NCBI RefSeq assembly: GCF_023264895.1
Contig: NZ_JAHFUY010000022.1
Location: 1 to 64,000 of the forward strand
DNA from: Herbiconiux sp.
Lineage (GTDB): Bacteria > Actinomycetota > Actinomycetes > Actinomycetales > Microbacteriaceae
DNA: 64,000 nt
Direction of reading: 5' to 3'
The notes beneath the pieces are model-generated. The model was not told the DNA's origin and made no database searches. It saw only the letters and a program-made list of their open reading frames with translations. Made by a program: the position numbers and the translations under genes. Each line of letters starts with the position of its first letter. The stretch's first letter is position 1. This document shows positions 28,892-38,663 of the stretch, piece after piece.

Positions 28892-30334
28892 CTACCGCGA
28901 CTCGGCAAGCAGCCGGAACCAGCGGTACGAGTCCTTCGGCGTGCGGGTGAAGTCGTCGAAGTCGACGTGCACGAGCCCGAACCGCTGCGTGTAGCCGGCG
29001 GCCCACTCGAAGTTGTCGAGCAGCGACCAGGCGAAGTAGCCCCTCAGGTCGATCCCGGAGGCCGCGCCCCCGCCGCTCACGGCCCGGACCGCGGCGTCGA
29101 GGTGCTCGGCCAGGTAGTCGATCCGGCGCCCGTCGGCCACGAAGGGGGTGCCGTCGTCCTCGGCGAGCTCGACCAGGTCGGGGAAGCTCGCGCCGTTCTC
29201 GGTGATGTAGACGGGCGGCAGCAGCGATCCGTAGCGCTCGGCGAGCTCTTCGAGCGCCGTGCCGAGGAACTCCGGCGCGATGGGCCAGCCGAAGCCCGTG
29301 CGGTCGAAATCGGGCCAGGGCGCGAGATGGAACGGCAGCTTCGCCATGGCCGACGACTCGCCGTCGGGCGTCGCCGATCCGCCCGAGCCCGCGGCGATCC
29401 GGGTGGGCATGTAGTAGTTGAGGCCGTAGAAGTCGAGCGGCTGCGCGATGATCGCGAGGTCGGCCGGGTCGGCCTCGGTGAGCGCGTCGAACAGCGCGGC
29501 GAAGCCCTCGGGCGGCTCCGGGTAGTGGCCGAGCAGCACCGGATCGGCGAAGATCCGGTTGTGCAGCAGGTCGAACAGTCCCGCGAACACCACGTCGGGC
29601 TCGTCGGCTGTGGCCGGCACCACCGGGGAGTGCACGTTGACGATGCCGACCCCGCCCCGCACATCCGCCGCCCGGAGGGCCTGCACGGCCACGCCGTGAC
29701 CGAGCAGCAGCTGATGGGCGGCGGGCAGCGCGTTGAACAGGCGCGTGGCCCCCGGCGCGTGCACGCCGAGCGCGTAGCCCTGGAGGGTGACGGTGGCGGG
29801 CTCATTGATCGTGGCCCAATGTCCGATGCGGTCGCCGAACTCCTCCCCCAGCGCGAAGGCGAGGTCGCCGAAGCGGAGGGCTGTGTCGCGGTTGAACCAG
29901 CCGCCGGGCAGGGCCGTCGGGGTGTCCCAGTGGAACAGGGTGGCGAACGTCTGCACCCCGGCACCGTCGAGCGCGTCGAGCAGGCGGCGGTAGAAGTCGA
30001 GCCCCTCCTGCCGGAGGGCGCCCTTGCCCTCGGGCTGCAGCCGCGGCCACGAGAACGAGAAGCGGTAGGCGTCGGCGCCGAGGTCGCGCAGCAGCTCCAC
30101 GTCCTCCGGATAGCGGTGCAGGTGGTCGGCCGCCCGGTCGGCCGTCGAGCCGTCGAGGATGCGGCCGCGCTGGGCGGTGAACGCATCCCACACCGACTCG
30201 CCCCGGCCGCCCTCGTGGGTGGCACCCTCGATCTGGAAGGCGCTCGTGGCGGTGCCGAGCACGAAGCCCTCGGGCAGCCGGCCGGCGAGATCGCGCGCGA
30301 ACTCGCGGCGCTCCTCGGGTGATCGCACGCTCAC
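28892..30334 (-). CDS. Glycoside hydrolase family 1 beta-glucosidase
   Basis: FVLGTATSAFQIEGA, HWATINEPATVTLQGYALG, PPVYITENGASFPD, FGLVHVDFDDFTRTPKDSYRWF; GTG start at 30334. Confidence 0.95.
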   Translation of the reverse strand: MSVRSPEERREFARDLAGRLPEGFVLGTATSAFQIEGATHEGGRGESVWDAFTAQRGRILDGSTADRAADHLHRYPEDVELLRDLGADAYRFSFSWPRLQPEGKGALRQEGLDFYRRLLDALDGAGVQTFATLFHWDTPTALPGGWFNRDTALRFGDLAFALGEEFGDRIGHWATINEPATVTLQGYALGVHAPGATRLFNALPAAHQLLLGHGVAVQALRAADVRGGVGIVNVHSPVVPATADEPDVVFAGLFDLLHNRIFADPVLLGHYPEPPEGFAALFDALTEADPADLAIIAQPLDFYGLNYYMPTRIAAGSGGSATPDGESSAMAKLPFHLAPWPDFDRTGFGWPIAPEFLGTALEELAERYGSLLPPVYITENGASFPDLVELAEDDGTPFVADGRRIDYLAEHLDAAVRAVSGGGAASGIDLRGYFAWSLLDNFEWAAGYTQRFGLVHVDFDDFTRTPKDSYRWFRLLAESR

Positions 30335-31644
30335 TCCCCCAGCACGCGGTCGAGGTAGGCGTTCGTGAACAGCCGCTCCGGATCCGCGGCGTCGCGGAGG
30401 GCGACGAACTCGGCGTGCCGCGGGTACAGCTCCGCCAGCTGCGCGGCCGACTTGCTGTGCAGCTTGCCCCAGTGGGGCCGGCCGTGGTGCCTGTCCATGA
30501 TCTCCTCGACGGCTTCGAAGTACTCGGTGTGGTCTTCGCGATGGTACCGGTGCACGGCGAGGTAGCCGGTCTCGCGGCCCGAGGCGGTCGAGAGCCAGAG
30601 GTCGTCGGCCGCAGCCGACCGCACCTCCACGGGGAACGAGATGCGCCAGCCGCGCTCGGTGATGAGGGCGTCGACCGCGCGGAGCGCCTCGGGCACGGCG
30701 GCCGCCGGCAGCGCGTACTCCTGCTCGCGGAAGCGCACCGTGCGGGAGGCCGTGAACACGCGGTGCGAGTGGTCGGTGAAGCGCCGGTTCGACCAGAGCC
30801 GCTCGGCGAGGGCGTTGACGCGGGGCACGACGGCCGGCACGGCGCTCCCGGCGGCGCAGGTCAGCCGGTAGAGGCCGTTGGCCATGAGCGTGTCGTCGAG
30901 GAACGCCCGGCCGCGCCCGAGCGGCGCCAGCGGTGCGTCGGCCGGCAGGCGCGTGTTCGTCTTGGTGGCGGCGCTCCGGGTGCCGGGGAACCAGTAGAAC
31001 TCGAAGTGGTCGGCGGCGGCGTGCCGCTCGGCCAGGTGCGCGAGCACGTCGTCGAGCGCCTCCTGCTCCTCGACCGCGGCGAGCGCGAAGGCGGGCACGC
31101 ACTGCAGGGTGACCTCCACGATCACCCCGAGGGCGCCGAGCGAGAGGGCGACGGCCGGGAGGAGCTCGGGCTCGTTCTGCTCGTCGATGCGGCGGAGCTC
31201 CCCCTCGGCGGTCACGAGGGTGACGCCCACCACCTGGGTGGCGATGCCGCCGAACCGCTCCCCCGTGCCGTGGGTGCCGGTGGAGATCGCGCCCGCGATG
31301 GACTGCCGGTCGATGTCGCCCATGTTCGCGAGGGCGAGCTCGTAGGGCCGCAGCAGCTGCGGCAGCTGGTGCAGTCGGGTGCCGCCGAGCAGGGTCACCC
31401 GCCCGCGCTCACGGTCGACCGCGACGATCCCGCTGAGGTCGTCGAGCTCGAGCAGCACCCCCGTGGCCACCGCGATGCCCGTGAAGCTGTGGCCGGCGCC
31501 GACGGCCTTCACCCGGAGCCCTGAGCGCGCGGCGGCGGTGACGGCGCGCTGCACGGCGCCGATGCTCGCCGGGCGCTCCACCCGCACGGGCTTGACCTTC
31601 TCGGTGCGTGCCCAGTTGCGCCACACCCCGTTGGCGGCTGTCAC
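30331..31644 (-). CDS. D-arabinono-1,4-lactone oxidase-type FAD-linked oxidase
   Basis: VGAGHSFTGIAVATGVLLELDDLSGI, GDIDRQSIAGAISTGTHGTGERFGGI, C-terminal HWGKLHSKSA; GTG at 31644. Confidence 0.92.
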   Translation of the reverse strand: MTAANGVWRNWARTEKVKPVRVERPASIGAVQRAVTAAARSGLRVKAVGAGHSFTGIAVATGVLLELDDLSGIVAVDRERGRVTLLGGTRLHQLPQLLRPYELALANMGDIDRQSIAGAISTGTHGTGERFGGIATQVVGVTLVTAEGELRRIDEQNEPELLPAVALSLGALGVIVEVTLQCVPAFALAAVEEQEALDDVLAHLAERHAAADHFEFYWFPGTRSAATKTNTRLPADAPLAPLGRGRAFLDDTLMANGLYRLTCAAGSAVPAVVPRVNALAERLWSNRRFTDHSHRVFTASRTVRFREQEYALPAAAVPEALRAVDALITERGWRISFPVEVRSAAADDLWLSTASGRETGYLAVHRYHREDHTEYFEAVEEIMDRHHGRPHWGKLHSKSAAQLAELYPRHAEFVALRDAADPERLFTNAYLDRVLGE

Positions 31645-32981
31645 AGGAAGGCCTGCCCCTCGCCGCGGTAGGTCGGCACGACGTCGACCACGGCGCCGTC
31701 CTCGACAACCGCGAACTCGTTCACGTGCTCCGAGAGCTCGCCCGACTTCGTGTGCCGCAGCCACACCCGGTCGCCCGCTCGGAGGCCCGCCGCACCGCGC
31801 CCGGAGAGCGGCGTCTGCACCTCGCCCGCCATCTCGCGGGCCTGCATCGTCGTGCCCTTCGGCCAGACGATCTCGGGCAGGCGGTCGGGTGCCGGCGGGC
31901 CGGAGGCGATCCAGCCCCCGCCGAGGAGCGTGGCCATGTCGGGCCGCGGCTTCCGCACGACCGGCAGCGCGAACGCGGCCGCCGGGGCGGGGCGGAACCG
32001 GGAGTAGGTGTCGAAGAGGTGACCGCCCAGGAGGCCGGAGCCCGCGGCGATCTCGGTGACCGAGGCGTCGGCGCTCGTCGACTCGAGCGAGCCCGTGCCG
32101 CCCCCGTTCACGAACTCCAGCGGCGCGAGCGACCGCACCGCCGCCACGACCTCGCCCCGGCGGCCGGCGAGCTCGGCGATCGAGCCCTTCTGCATCAGGT
32201 CGATCGCGCGCGCCATCGCGCGGCGGGCGATCGGATTGCCGCCGGGGCGGTTGCCGACGCCCGCGATCTGCGACTCGTAGGCCATCAGCCCCACGAGGTC
32301 GAAGCCGGGGCGCCGCATGATCTCGCGGGCGAGGGCGGTCGCGTCGTCGACGGTGGCGACGGGAGACCGCCAGACGCCGAGCCGCCCAAGGGCCGGAGCG
32401 GTGTAGGCCGAGTCGAGCTCGATCGCCACCCGGAGGGCGGGGCGGGCAGCGGCAGGGGCACCGCCGGCGGCCACGGAACCGGCAAGGGCCGCGTCGATGA
32501 GATCGAGGTGCGCGACCGAGTCGACCATGAGCGTGATCGTCGACGCGAACTCCTCGTCGGCGGCGAGAGCCCTGAGGGCAGCGCGGTCGACCGTGGGGTA
32601 GCCCACCACGATGTCGAGCGGATGCGCGGTCGCGGGCGCACGGCCGGCCGGGTCGTCGGCGGCCCGCCTCGCGCGCTCGGCCAGCCACAGCGCCTCGGGG
32701 AGCGTGTAGGCGAGGATGCCGGCGTATCCCGGCAGCGCGAGCACCGCATCCTGAACGGCGCGCACCCGCACCGACTTGCTCGCCACCCGGATCGGCTTGC
32801 CTCCGGCGCGCTGAAGCATCGACCGCGCGTTGTGCACGAGGGCCTCGAGGCCGATCACGGCCACGGGGGGCTCGAGGTCGGCGGTGGCGGCGGTGAGACC
32901 GCGCCAGTAGCGCTGCTCGTCGCGCCAGGCATCCGGATGCGCGAGGTGGCGGGTGAGATCGAGCGCCGTCGTCGCCGTCAT
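31641..32981 (-). CDS. PLP-dependent fold type III enzyme (DSD1 / D-threonine aldolase-like; alanine racemase N-terminal domain)
   Basis: IRVASKSVRVRAVQDAVLALPGYAGILAYTLPEALWLAE, FVNGGGTGSLESTSADASVTEIAAGSGLL. Confidence 0.85.
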   Translation of the reverse strand: MTATTALDLTRHLAHPDAWRDEQRYWRGLTAATADLEPPVAVIGLEALVHNARSMLQRAGGKPIRVASKSVRVRAVQDAVLALPGYAGILAYTLPEALWLAERARRAADDPAGRAPATAHPLDIVVGYPTVDRAALRALAADEEFASTITLMVDSVAHLDLIDAALAGSVAAGGAPAAARPALRVAIELDSAYTAPALGRLGVWRSPVATVDDATALAREIMRRPGFDLVGLMAYESQIAGVGNRPGGNPIARRAMARAIDLMQKGSIAELAGRRGEVVAAVRSLAPLEFVNGGGTGSLESTSADASVTEIAAGSGLLGGHLFDTYSRFRPAPAAAFALPVVRKPRPDMATLLGGGWIASGPPAPDRLPEIVWPKGTTMQAREMAGEVQTPLSGRGAAGLRAGDRVWLRHTKSGELSEHVNEFAVVEDGAVVDVVPTYRGEGQAFL

Positions 32982-34318
32982 CGCACGCTCCGCACCCGCG
33001 ACACCGCGAGGGCGCCCGCGAAGCCGAAGATCGCCGAGACGAGGAAGAGGCCGGTGAAGCCGCCCACCCAGGTCACGACGGCGGCGCCGACGAGCGGGGC
33101 GACGGCCTGGGGAACGGCGGTGGCGATGTTCATGATGCCGAGGTCCTTTCCGCGGGAGGCGGGATCGGGGAGCACTTGGGTGGCGAGGGCCTGGTCGACC
33201 GAGAGGAACGAGCCGTAGCCGAGGCCGAGGAGGGCCGCCGCGACCATCGTGACGGTGAGGTCGGGCACGAAGGCGAGCAGCAGGGCGGCGAGGGCCTGCA
33301 GCACGGCGGCGGCGAGCACGAACACACGGCGGCGGGCCAGGCGGTCGGAGAGTGCGCCCGCGATCATCGAGGCGAGCACCACGAAGACCGTGTAGATGAC
33401 GATGAGCACGAGCAGGTCGTCCTCGGCGTTCGGGTCGTTGAGGCCGAACATCAGGAAGTAGAGCAGGAGCGTGGTGCCGAGGGCGTTGCCGATGTTGACG
33501 AGCACGCGGCTGAGGAGGGTCCAGCCGAAGTCGGGGTGCGCGCGGGGACTCACCCAGAAGCCCTCCACGAGGGAGCGGAGGGTGAGGGGCGGGAGGCCTC
33601 CCCGGCCGGCCGCCGTGTCGGGAACCCACAGGCAGAAGGGCGCGACGAGCACGACGAGGAGGACGGCCATCGCGGTGTAGCCGAGGAACTGGCCGGTGAA
33701 GAGGGCGGTGGCGAGCAGCACGCCGAGGATGAGACCGACGGCCTGGGGTGCCGAGATGAAGCTCGACGCGAAACCGCGCTGGCCCACGGGGACCTGGTCG
33801 GAGATGAGGGCTGTGAGGGCGGCGGAGAGCACGCAGAAGCCGATGATGGCGAGGCTCCAGAAGACGCCCACGAGCACGAGGTCGTGCTGCAGGCCGAGGA
33901 GCACGAGCGAGGCGGCGAAGAGCAGGGTGCCGCCGGCGATCCAGGGGCGGCGGCGGCCGAAGCGGGAGGTCGTGCGGTCGGAGAGCGCACCCGTGAGGGG
34001 GAAGGTGAGCAGGGCGAAGGCGCCCGCGATGGCCGAGATCACGCCGAAGGCCACCACGGAGTCCGTCCAGTGCGCGGTGGTGAGCTGCGCCTCGACCTGG
34101 AGCGGCAGGAGGAGCTGCACGGGGGTGAGCTGCGCCATCCAGACGCCGAGCCACGCGGTGCCGAAGAGGGCGATCCAGGCGCCGCCGACCCGGCGGACGG
34201 GTTCGGCGGTGGGGTTCGCGGATGCGGCGGGGTTCGCGGATGCGGTGGTGTTTCCGGATGCGGCGGGGTTCCCGGATGCGGCGGGGTCGGCGGGGCCGGG
34301 GCCGGTGGGGTGGGTCAT
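32978..34318 (-). CDS. MFS transporter
   Basis: 12-TM pattern; ALSDRTTSRFGRRRPWI, GLGYGSFLSVDQALATQVLPD; ATG at 34318. Confidence 0.9.
   Translation of the reverse strand: MTHPTGPGPADPAASGNPAASGNTTASANPAASANPTAEPVRRVGGAWIALFGTAWLGVWMAQLTPVQLLLPLQVEAQLTTAHWTDSVVAFGVISAIAGAFALLTFPLTGALSDRTTSRFGRRRPWIAGGTLLFAASLVLLGLQHDLVLVGVFWSLAIIGFCVLSAALTALISDQVPVGQRGFASSFISAPQAVGLILGVLLATALFTGQFLGYTAMAVLLVVLVAPFCLWVPDTAAGRGGLPPLTLRSLVEGFWVSPRAHPDFGWTLLSRVLVNIGNALGTTLLLYFLMFGLNDPNAEDDLLVLIVIYTVFVVLASMIAGALSDRLARRRVFVLAAAVLQALAALLLAFVPDLTVTMVAAALLGLGYGSFLSVDQALATQVLPDPASRGKDLGIMNIATAVPQAVAPLVGAAVVTWVGGFTGLFLVSAIFGFAGALAVSRVRSVR
34211..34282. repeat. Tandem repeat, four 18-bp units in the 5' end of the MFS gene
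   Basis: ggggttcgcggatgcggc / ggggttcgcggatgcggt / ggtgtttccggatgcggc / ggggttcccggatgcggc, encoding degenerate (A/T)AS(G/A)N(P/T). Confidence 0.9.
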
Positions 34319-35091
34319 GCTACGGTCACCGCCTCGGCCGCGAGGGCACGGGCCGCGAACGCGAGCGCGGCGTCGGCGCGCTCGTCGGCGGCGGCGGTGG
34401 CGGCGGCGGCCGGGCTGCCGGTGGGATCCGTGGTGGCGACGGTGGCCATGATCGGAGTGGCAGTGCGGACGCCTGCGGTGGTGGTGGTGGCGTCGGCGGT
34501 AGCGGCTTCGGTCGTGGGGGCGACGGTGGCGTCTTCGGCGGTGGCGGTGGAGGTGGGCGCGGCGGCGGTGTCGGCGAGCCAGGCGAGGGTGATGCCGTCG
34601 GTGAGGGCGACCAGGTGGGCGGCGGTCTGGTCGGTGCCGGCCGGCCACGCGCATCCGCTTCGGGCCGCCGCTTCGGCGAGGGCCTCCGCGGCGAGGCGGC
34701 GATAACGGGCGTACTGGCGGGCGGCGAGCGGCTGCATGCCCTCGGTGCGCATGGCGTACTGGGTGAGCTCGAACATAGCGCGCTCCCGGGCCGGGTCGGC
34801 GCGCACGCCGTCGAAGTAGCGGCGGAGCCCCGCGGCGAGGATCTCCTCGAGGGTGCTCCCGGCCCCAGGATCGAGCTCGAGGGCCGTCGCCTCCGCACCC
34901 ACCACCTGCTCCACGAGCTCGCCGAGCAGCTCCTCGCGCGAAGCGAACGCGTAGTGGAAGCTGGCGAGCTTCATGTCGGCCTCGTCGACGATGGCGCGGG
35001 TGGTGGCGGCCGCGACACCGCCGCGGGCGATCACGGCGAAGGCGGCGGCGAGCAGGCGCTCGCGGCGCTCGGCGACGGGCAGGCGCGACAT
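34315..35091 (-). CDS. TetR family regulator with Thr/Ala-rich C-terminal low-complexity segment
   Basis: RRERLLAAAFAVIARGGVAAATTRAIVDEADMKLASFHYAFASREELLGELV HTH; overlaps MFS start by 4 bp. Confidence 0.9.
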   Translation of the reverse strand: MSRLPVAERRERLLAAAFAVIARGGVAAATTRAIVDEADMKLASFHYAFASREELLGELVEQVVGAEATALELDPGAGSTLEEILAAGLRRYFDGVRADPARERAMFELTQYAMRTEGMQPLAARQYARYRRLAAEALAEAAARSGCAWPAGTDQTAAHLVALTDGITLAWLADTAAAPTSTATAEDATVAPTTEAATADATTTTAGVRTATPIMATVATTDPTGSPAAAATAAADERADAALAFAARALAAEAVTVA

Positions 35092-35114
35092 CGTCCCCCT
35101 CGTGTCGGCAGATG

Positions 35115-35130
35115 TGGGTCAGTTGACCCA
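35115..35130. promoter_or_regulatory. Perfect palindrome TGGGTCAGTTGACCCA, candidate TetR operator
   Basis: 7-bp perfect arms, 2-bp centre, 23 bp upstream of the tetR start. Confidence 0.65.
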
Positions 35131-35348
35131 GTTGCGTCAGTATGCGGCAGGGCGGGTCGCGAGTCCATGCCCCGCCTCCGAATTCCCTCAGAAAGGCCGA
35201 CGGGTCTTGGTTCGCACCGCCCGCTCTGGCTCAATGGTGTGAGGTGTCGGGATCGCAGAGCAGGCGGGGAGAGGCGGCGTCGCGCACGCGTGACGTCGTG
35301 TCCGGTCGATCCCGCGCTCAGGTGGGAGCCCACCCCCGCATCGCCCTG

Positions 35349-37871
35349 ATGGTCTTGCGCTCCAGGGTCTCGCGTTCCGTCGCGCCGCTGGTCCTGGCCC
35401 TCGTCGGCGTCATCCTGCTCGGCCCCCTGTGGTCGGTGCCGTCGGCGGCCACAGCCGCCTCACCGGCCTCGTCGGTCAACGCCGCCGCTCCGGGGCTGGA
35501 GGCGCCGGCCCCCGCGCCCGCTCCCGCCCCCGCGCCGAGCGACGCCGAGGAGGGGCCCACGAGCAGCCCGGACATCACCGCCCCTCCCACGTCGCCGCCC
35601 ACCAGCACCCCCGCACCCGACCTGGCGCCCGCGGCCATTACCTCCCCCGCCGACGGCGACCTCCTCGACGGCGCCACGACCGTCGCGGGCACGGCGGAGC
35701 CCGGATCCACTGTGCAGATCAAGCTCGGCGGGGCGGCCGAGCCCGTCTGCATCGTCACCGCCGACGCATCCGGGGCCTTCGCCTGCGACATCTCGGGCCT
35801 CGCGAGCTCCCCCTCCACCACGGTGCGCGCGGTCGCCCTCACCGCGGGAACCGCCCCCACCGAGGCCTCGGTCACCGTGCGGGTGCTCACGGCGCCCGTC
35901 GTCTCCGGAGGCCCGCGCGGATCGCTCACGAACGGCGTCGTGCTCGGCTCGGCCTACCCCGGCGCGAGCGTGACCGCCGTCACCGGTCCCTTCGAGTGCA
36001 CGGCCACCGCCGACCCCTCGGGCGCCTGGACCTGCCCCCTCGGCGGCGGCATCACCGACGGCGAGCACCTCGTCTCGGCCACCCAGTCCACGAGCTGGAG
36101 CGGCGGCGCCTCCGCCGCGAGCGCGGCCGTCGCGGTGCAGGTCGATGGGACCGTGCCCTCCGCACCCGTGCTGCAGTCGCCCGCCGACCCCGGCACGCTG
36201 CCCGCGACGGGCGCGGTCTTCAGCGGTCTCGGCGAAGACGGGGCCACGGTCTCGGTCTTCGCGGGCGCTCACGTGCTGTGCGAGACGGTCGTCTCCGGCG
36301 GCGCCTGGTCGTGCCAGGCGAGCACCGTGCCCGCGGGCACCTACAACCTCGCCGTGCTGCAGCAGGATGCGGCGGGCAACGTGAGCGTGCAGTCGGGCGC
36401 CCTCGTGATGACGTTCTCGGCCTCGGCGCCGAACCCGGCCGCCACCCCCGGAGCGACTCCCGTTCCCGGCCCCTCCGCGACCTCCCCGGGCTCCGCCGCC
36501 CCCGCGCCCGGTGCCGAGAGCTCTCCCGACGCCCCGGGTGCCGAGTCCGGCTCGCCGCCGGAATCCGGCACCGGATCGGGCGGACGCCCGGGTGGCGGCT
36601 CCGCGGGCCCCGGCGCGGTGGCTCCGATACCTGACGGCTGGGCCGACGGCACGCTCTTCTCGGCCTCCCTGCAGCCCGCGTTCGGCTCCGCCGCGGCACC
36701 GCTCTGGTGGGTGGCGCTGGCCATGGCCGGGGCCGCACTGCTGCTGCTGGTGCTCCCCGCCCGCCTGCTCGAGAAGGCCGTCCGCGGCCCCCGCGTGGCG
36801 GAGGTCACCGCCGGTTCCGGCTCGCTAGGTGCGACGGATGCGCGGGGCTCGGTCGGTGCCACCGGAAGCGGCCCACGGCACGCCCTCACCTCCGTCGTCT
36901 CCCCCGGCGCCTCGGCCACGGCCCCGAGAGGCGCCGCCGTCCCGCCCACCGCCGCATCGTCGTCCGCATCGTCGTCCGCATCGTCGGCCGCGTCAGCGCT
37001 CGGGTGGCTGACGGGCCGCAACCGCTCGCGCGACGAGTTCGAGCGCGCACCGGAGGTGCGCGTCCACCGCTGGGTCTCACGCGCGGCCGCCCTGCTCGCC
37101 TCGGCGGCGATCGTGACGCTGTCCGGCCCCGTCGCCGGGGAGCCCGCCTACCTGCGGCTCTACCTCGCCGTCGTCGCGGCGGTGGTCGTGGTGAACGCGG
37201 CCGCCACCGTGCTGCCTGCCGTGATCGCGCGCGCCGCGTTCGGCATCCGCTCGACGCCCCGGCTGCGGCCGGCCCTGCTGCTCGTCTCGGTCGCATTCGC
37301 GCTCGTGTCGCGCGTGGCGGGGATCGAGCCCGCCCTCGTGTTCGGGCTCGTCGCCGCCCTGACCCTTGCCGCGCCCGCCACCTCCAGCCCCGCCCGCACC
37401 TCCGCCCACAGCTCCGCCCACCGTTCCGCCCGCAGCGAGCGCGCGACGCGGGGGCGGCTGGCGACCGTGCAGCTCGTCGTGCTGCTCCTCGTAGGCGGAG
37501 CCGCGTGGGCCGCCGCCGGCCTCGTCACCGCGAGCCTCGCCGCCGACGGCGCCCCGGGCTTCTGGGTCGTCGCCGCCTCCGAGCTGCTGCACACGATCGT
37601 GCTCGCCGCCTTCGGCTCGGCGTCGCTGCTGCTCGTGCCGGTGGGGCGCACGAGCGGGCGCCGCATCCTCGACTGGTCGCCCGCCCTCTGGCTCCTGCTC
37701 GCCCTCGTCTCGTTCACCTCGCTCACGATGCTCTTCGTGCCCTCGCTCGCGGCCTCCGCGGGTAAAGGAGGCGTCCTGCCGCTCGCACTCGTGGCCCTCG
37801 GCTTCTCAGCGCTCTGCGTCTCGGTGTGGGTCTGGCAGCGCTTCGTCGCGTCGGCGACCGACGACGACTGA
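35349..37871 (+). CDS. Large surface/membrane protein: Ig-like repeats, Pro/Ala/Gly linker, polytopic C-terminal domain
   Basis: ATG at 35349 within ORF 35142..37871; signal-like N-terminus, three Ig-like segments with Cys pairs, several C-terminal hydrophobic helices. Confidence 0.75.
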   Translation: MVLRSRVSRSVAPLVLALVGVILLGPLWSVPSAATAASPASSVNAAAPGLEAPAPAPAPAPAPSDAEEGPTSSPDITAPPTSPPTSTPAPDLAPAAITSPADGDLLDGATTVAGTAEPGSTVQIKLGGAAEPVCIVTADASGAFACDISGLASSPSTTVRAVALTAGTAPTEASVTVRVLTAPVVSGGPRGSLTNGVVLGSAYPGASVTAVTGPFECTATADPSGAWTCPLGGGITDGEHLVSATQSTSWSGGASAASAAVAVQVDGTVPSAPVLQSPADPGTLPATGAVFSGLGEDGATVSVFAGAHVLCETVVSGGAWSCQASTVPAGTYNLAVLQQDAAGNVSVQSGALVMTFSASAPNPAATPGATPVPGPSATSPGSAAPAPGAESSPDAPGAESGSPPESGTGSGGRPGGGSAGPGAVAPIPDGWADGTLFSASLQPAFGSAAAPLWWVALAMAGAALLLLVLPARLLEKAVRGPRVAEVTAGSGSLGATDARGSVGATGSGPRHALTSVVSPGASATAPRGAAVPPTAASSSASSSASSAASALGWLTGRNRSRDEFERAPEVRVHRWVSRAAALLASAAIVTLSGPVAGEPAYLRLYLAVVAAVVVVNAAATVLPAVIARAAFGIRSTPRLRPALLLVSVAFALVSRVAGIEPALVFGLVAALTLAAPATSSPARTSAHSSAHRSARSERATRGRLATVQLVVLLLVGGAAWAAAGLVTASLAADGAPGFWVVAASELLHTIVLAAFGSASLLLVPVGRTSGRRILDWSPALWLLLALVSFTSLTMLFVPSLAASAGKGGVLPLALVALGFSALCVSVWVWQRFVASATDDD

Positions 37872-38002
37872 GCGGACTCGACTGCGACCGCGGATGCGGC
37901 GGATACGGCTGCGGCCGCGGCCCACCGGCCTGTATGACGAAATCTGACACCCGGCATCCGCTCACCGCTCCCCTCCGCGACCGATCGTCTTAGGATCGCC
38001 GT

Positions 38003-38629
38003 ATGACGAACGCGCAGACCTCACCCGACGACCGCGATCGCAGCCGCGAGACCGACGACGCCGGCACCGCTCCCACCGAGCACCAACTCACCGAGCACCA
38101 CTTCACCGAGTCGGTGACCCCCGACGAGTTCAAGGCGGCGTTCCGCAACCACCCCGCCGGAGTCGCCGTCATCACCGCCGATGCCGGCGACGGCCCCGTG
38201 GCCCTCACGGCCACGAGCGTCTTCTCCGTGAGCGTCGCCCCTCCGCTCCTGGTCTTCTCGGTCTCCGAGCTCTCGTCCTCCACCCCCACCATCCGCCGCG
38301 CCGAGACCGTGGTGGTGCACCTGCTCGGAGCCGCACAGATCGACATCGCCAAGCTCGGGGCCACGAGCGGCATCGACCGCTTCGCCGACACCTCCATCTG
38401 GGAGCGCCTCCCCACGGGTGAGCCGCACTTCCCGGCCGCGCACGCGTGGATCCGCGGCCGCGTGGTGAACACGATGGACGCCGGGGGTTCGACGGTCGTC
38501 GCCGTGCAGGCGCTCGAGACCCACGCGCCGCCCGCGGGCGACCCGTCGGCCGATGCCCGCGAAGCCGAGCCGCTCGTCTACCACAACCGCACCTGGCACC
38601 GCCTCGGCGACCACTCCAAGATCGACTGA
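38003..38629 (+). CDS. Flavin reductase family (FMN-binding split barrel) protein
   Basis: FRNHPAGVAVITADAGDGPVALTATSVFSVSVAPPLLVFSVS. Confidence 0.9.
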   Translation: MTNAQTSPDDRDRSRETDDAGTAPTEHQLTEHHFTESVTPDEFKAAFRNHPAGVAVITADAGDGPVALTATSVFSVSVAPPLLVFSVSELSSSTPTIRRAETVVVHLLGAAQIDIAKLGATSGIDRFADTSIWERLPTGEPHFPAAHAWIRGRVVNTMDAGGSTVVAVQALETHAPPAGDPSADAREAEPLVYHNRTWHRLGDHSKID

Positions 38630-38663
38630 CGACCGCTTACGCGGCCACGCCGGCCGCCTCCCG

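Noticed and set aside
26147-30322. 1391-aa plus-strand ORF overlapping the YcaQ, M48, LemA and GH1 genes
   Set aside because: Arg/Gly/His-rich translation without domain motifs, antisense or out of frame to well-supported genes; a typical high-GC spurious long ORF.
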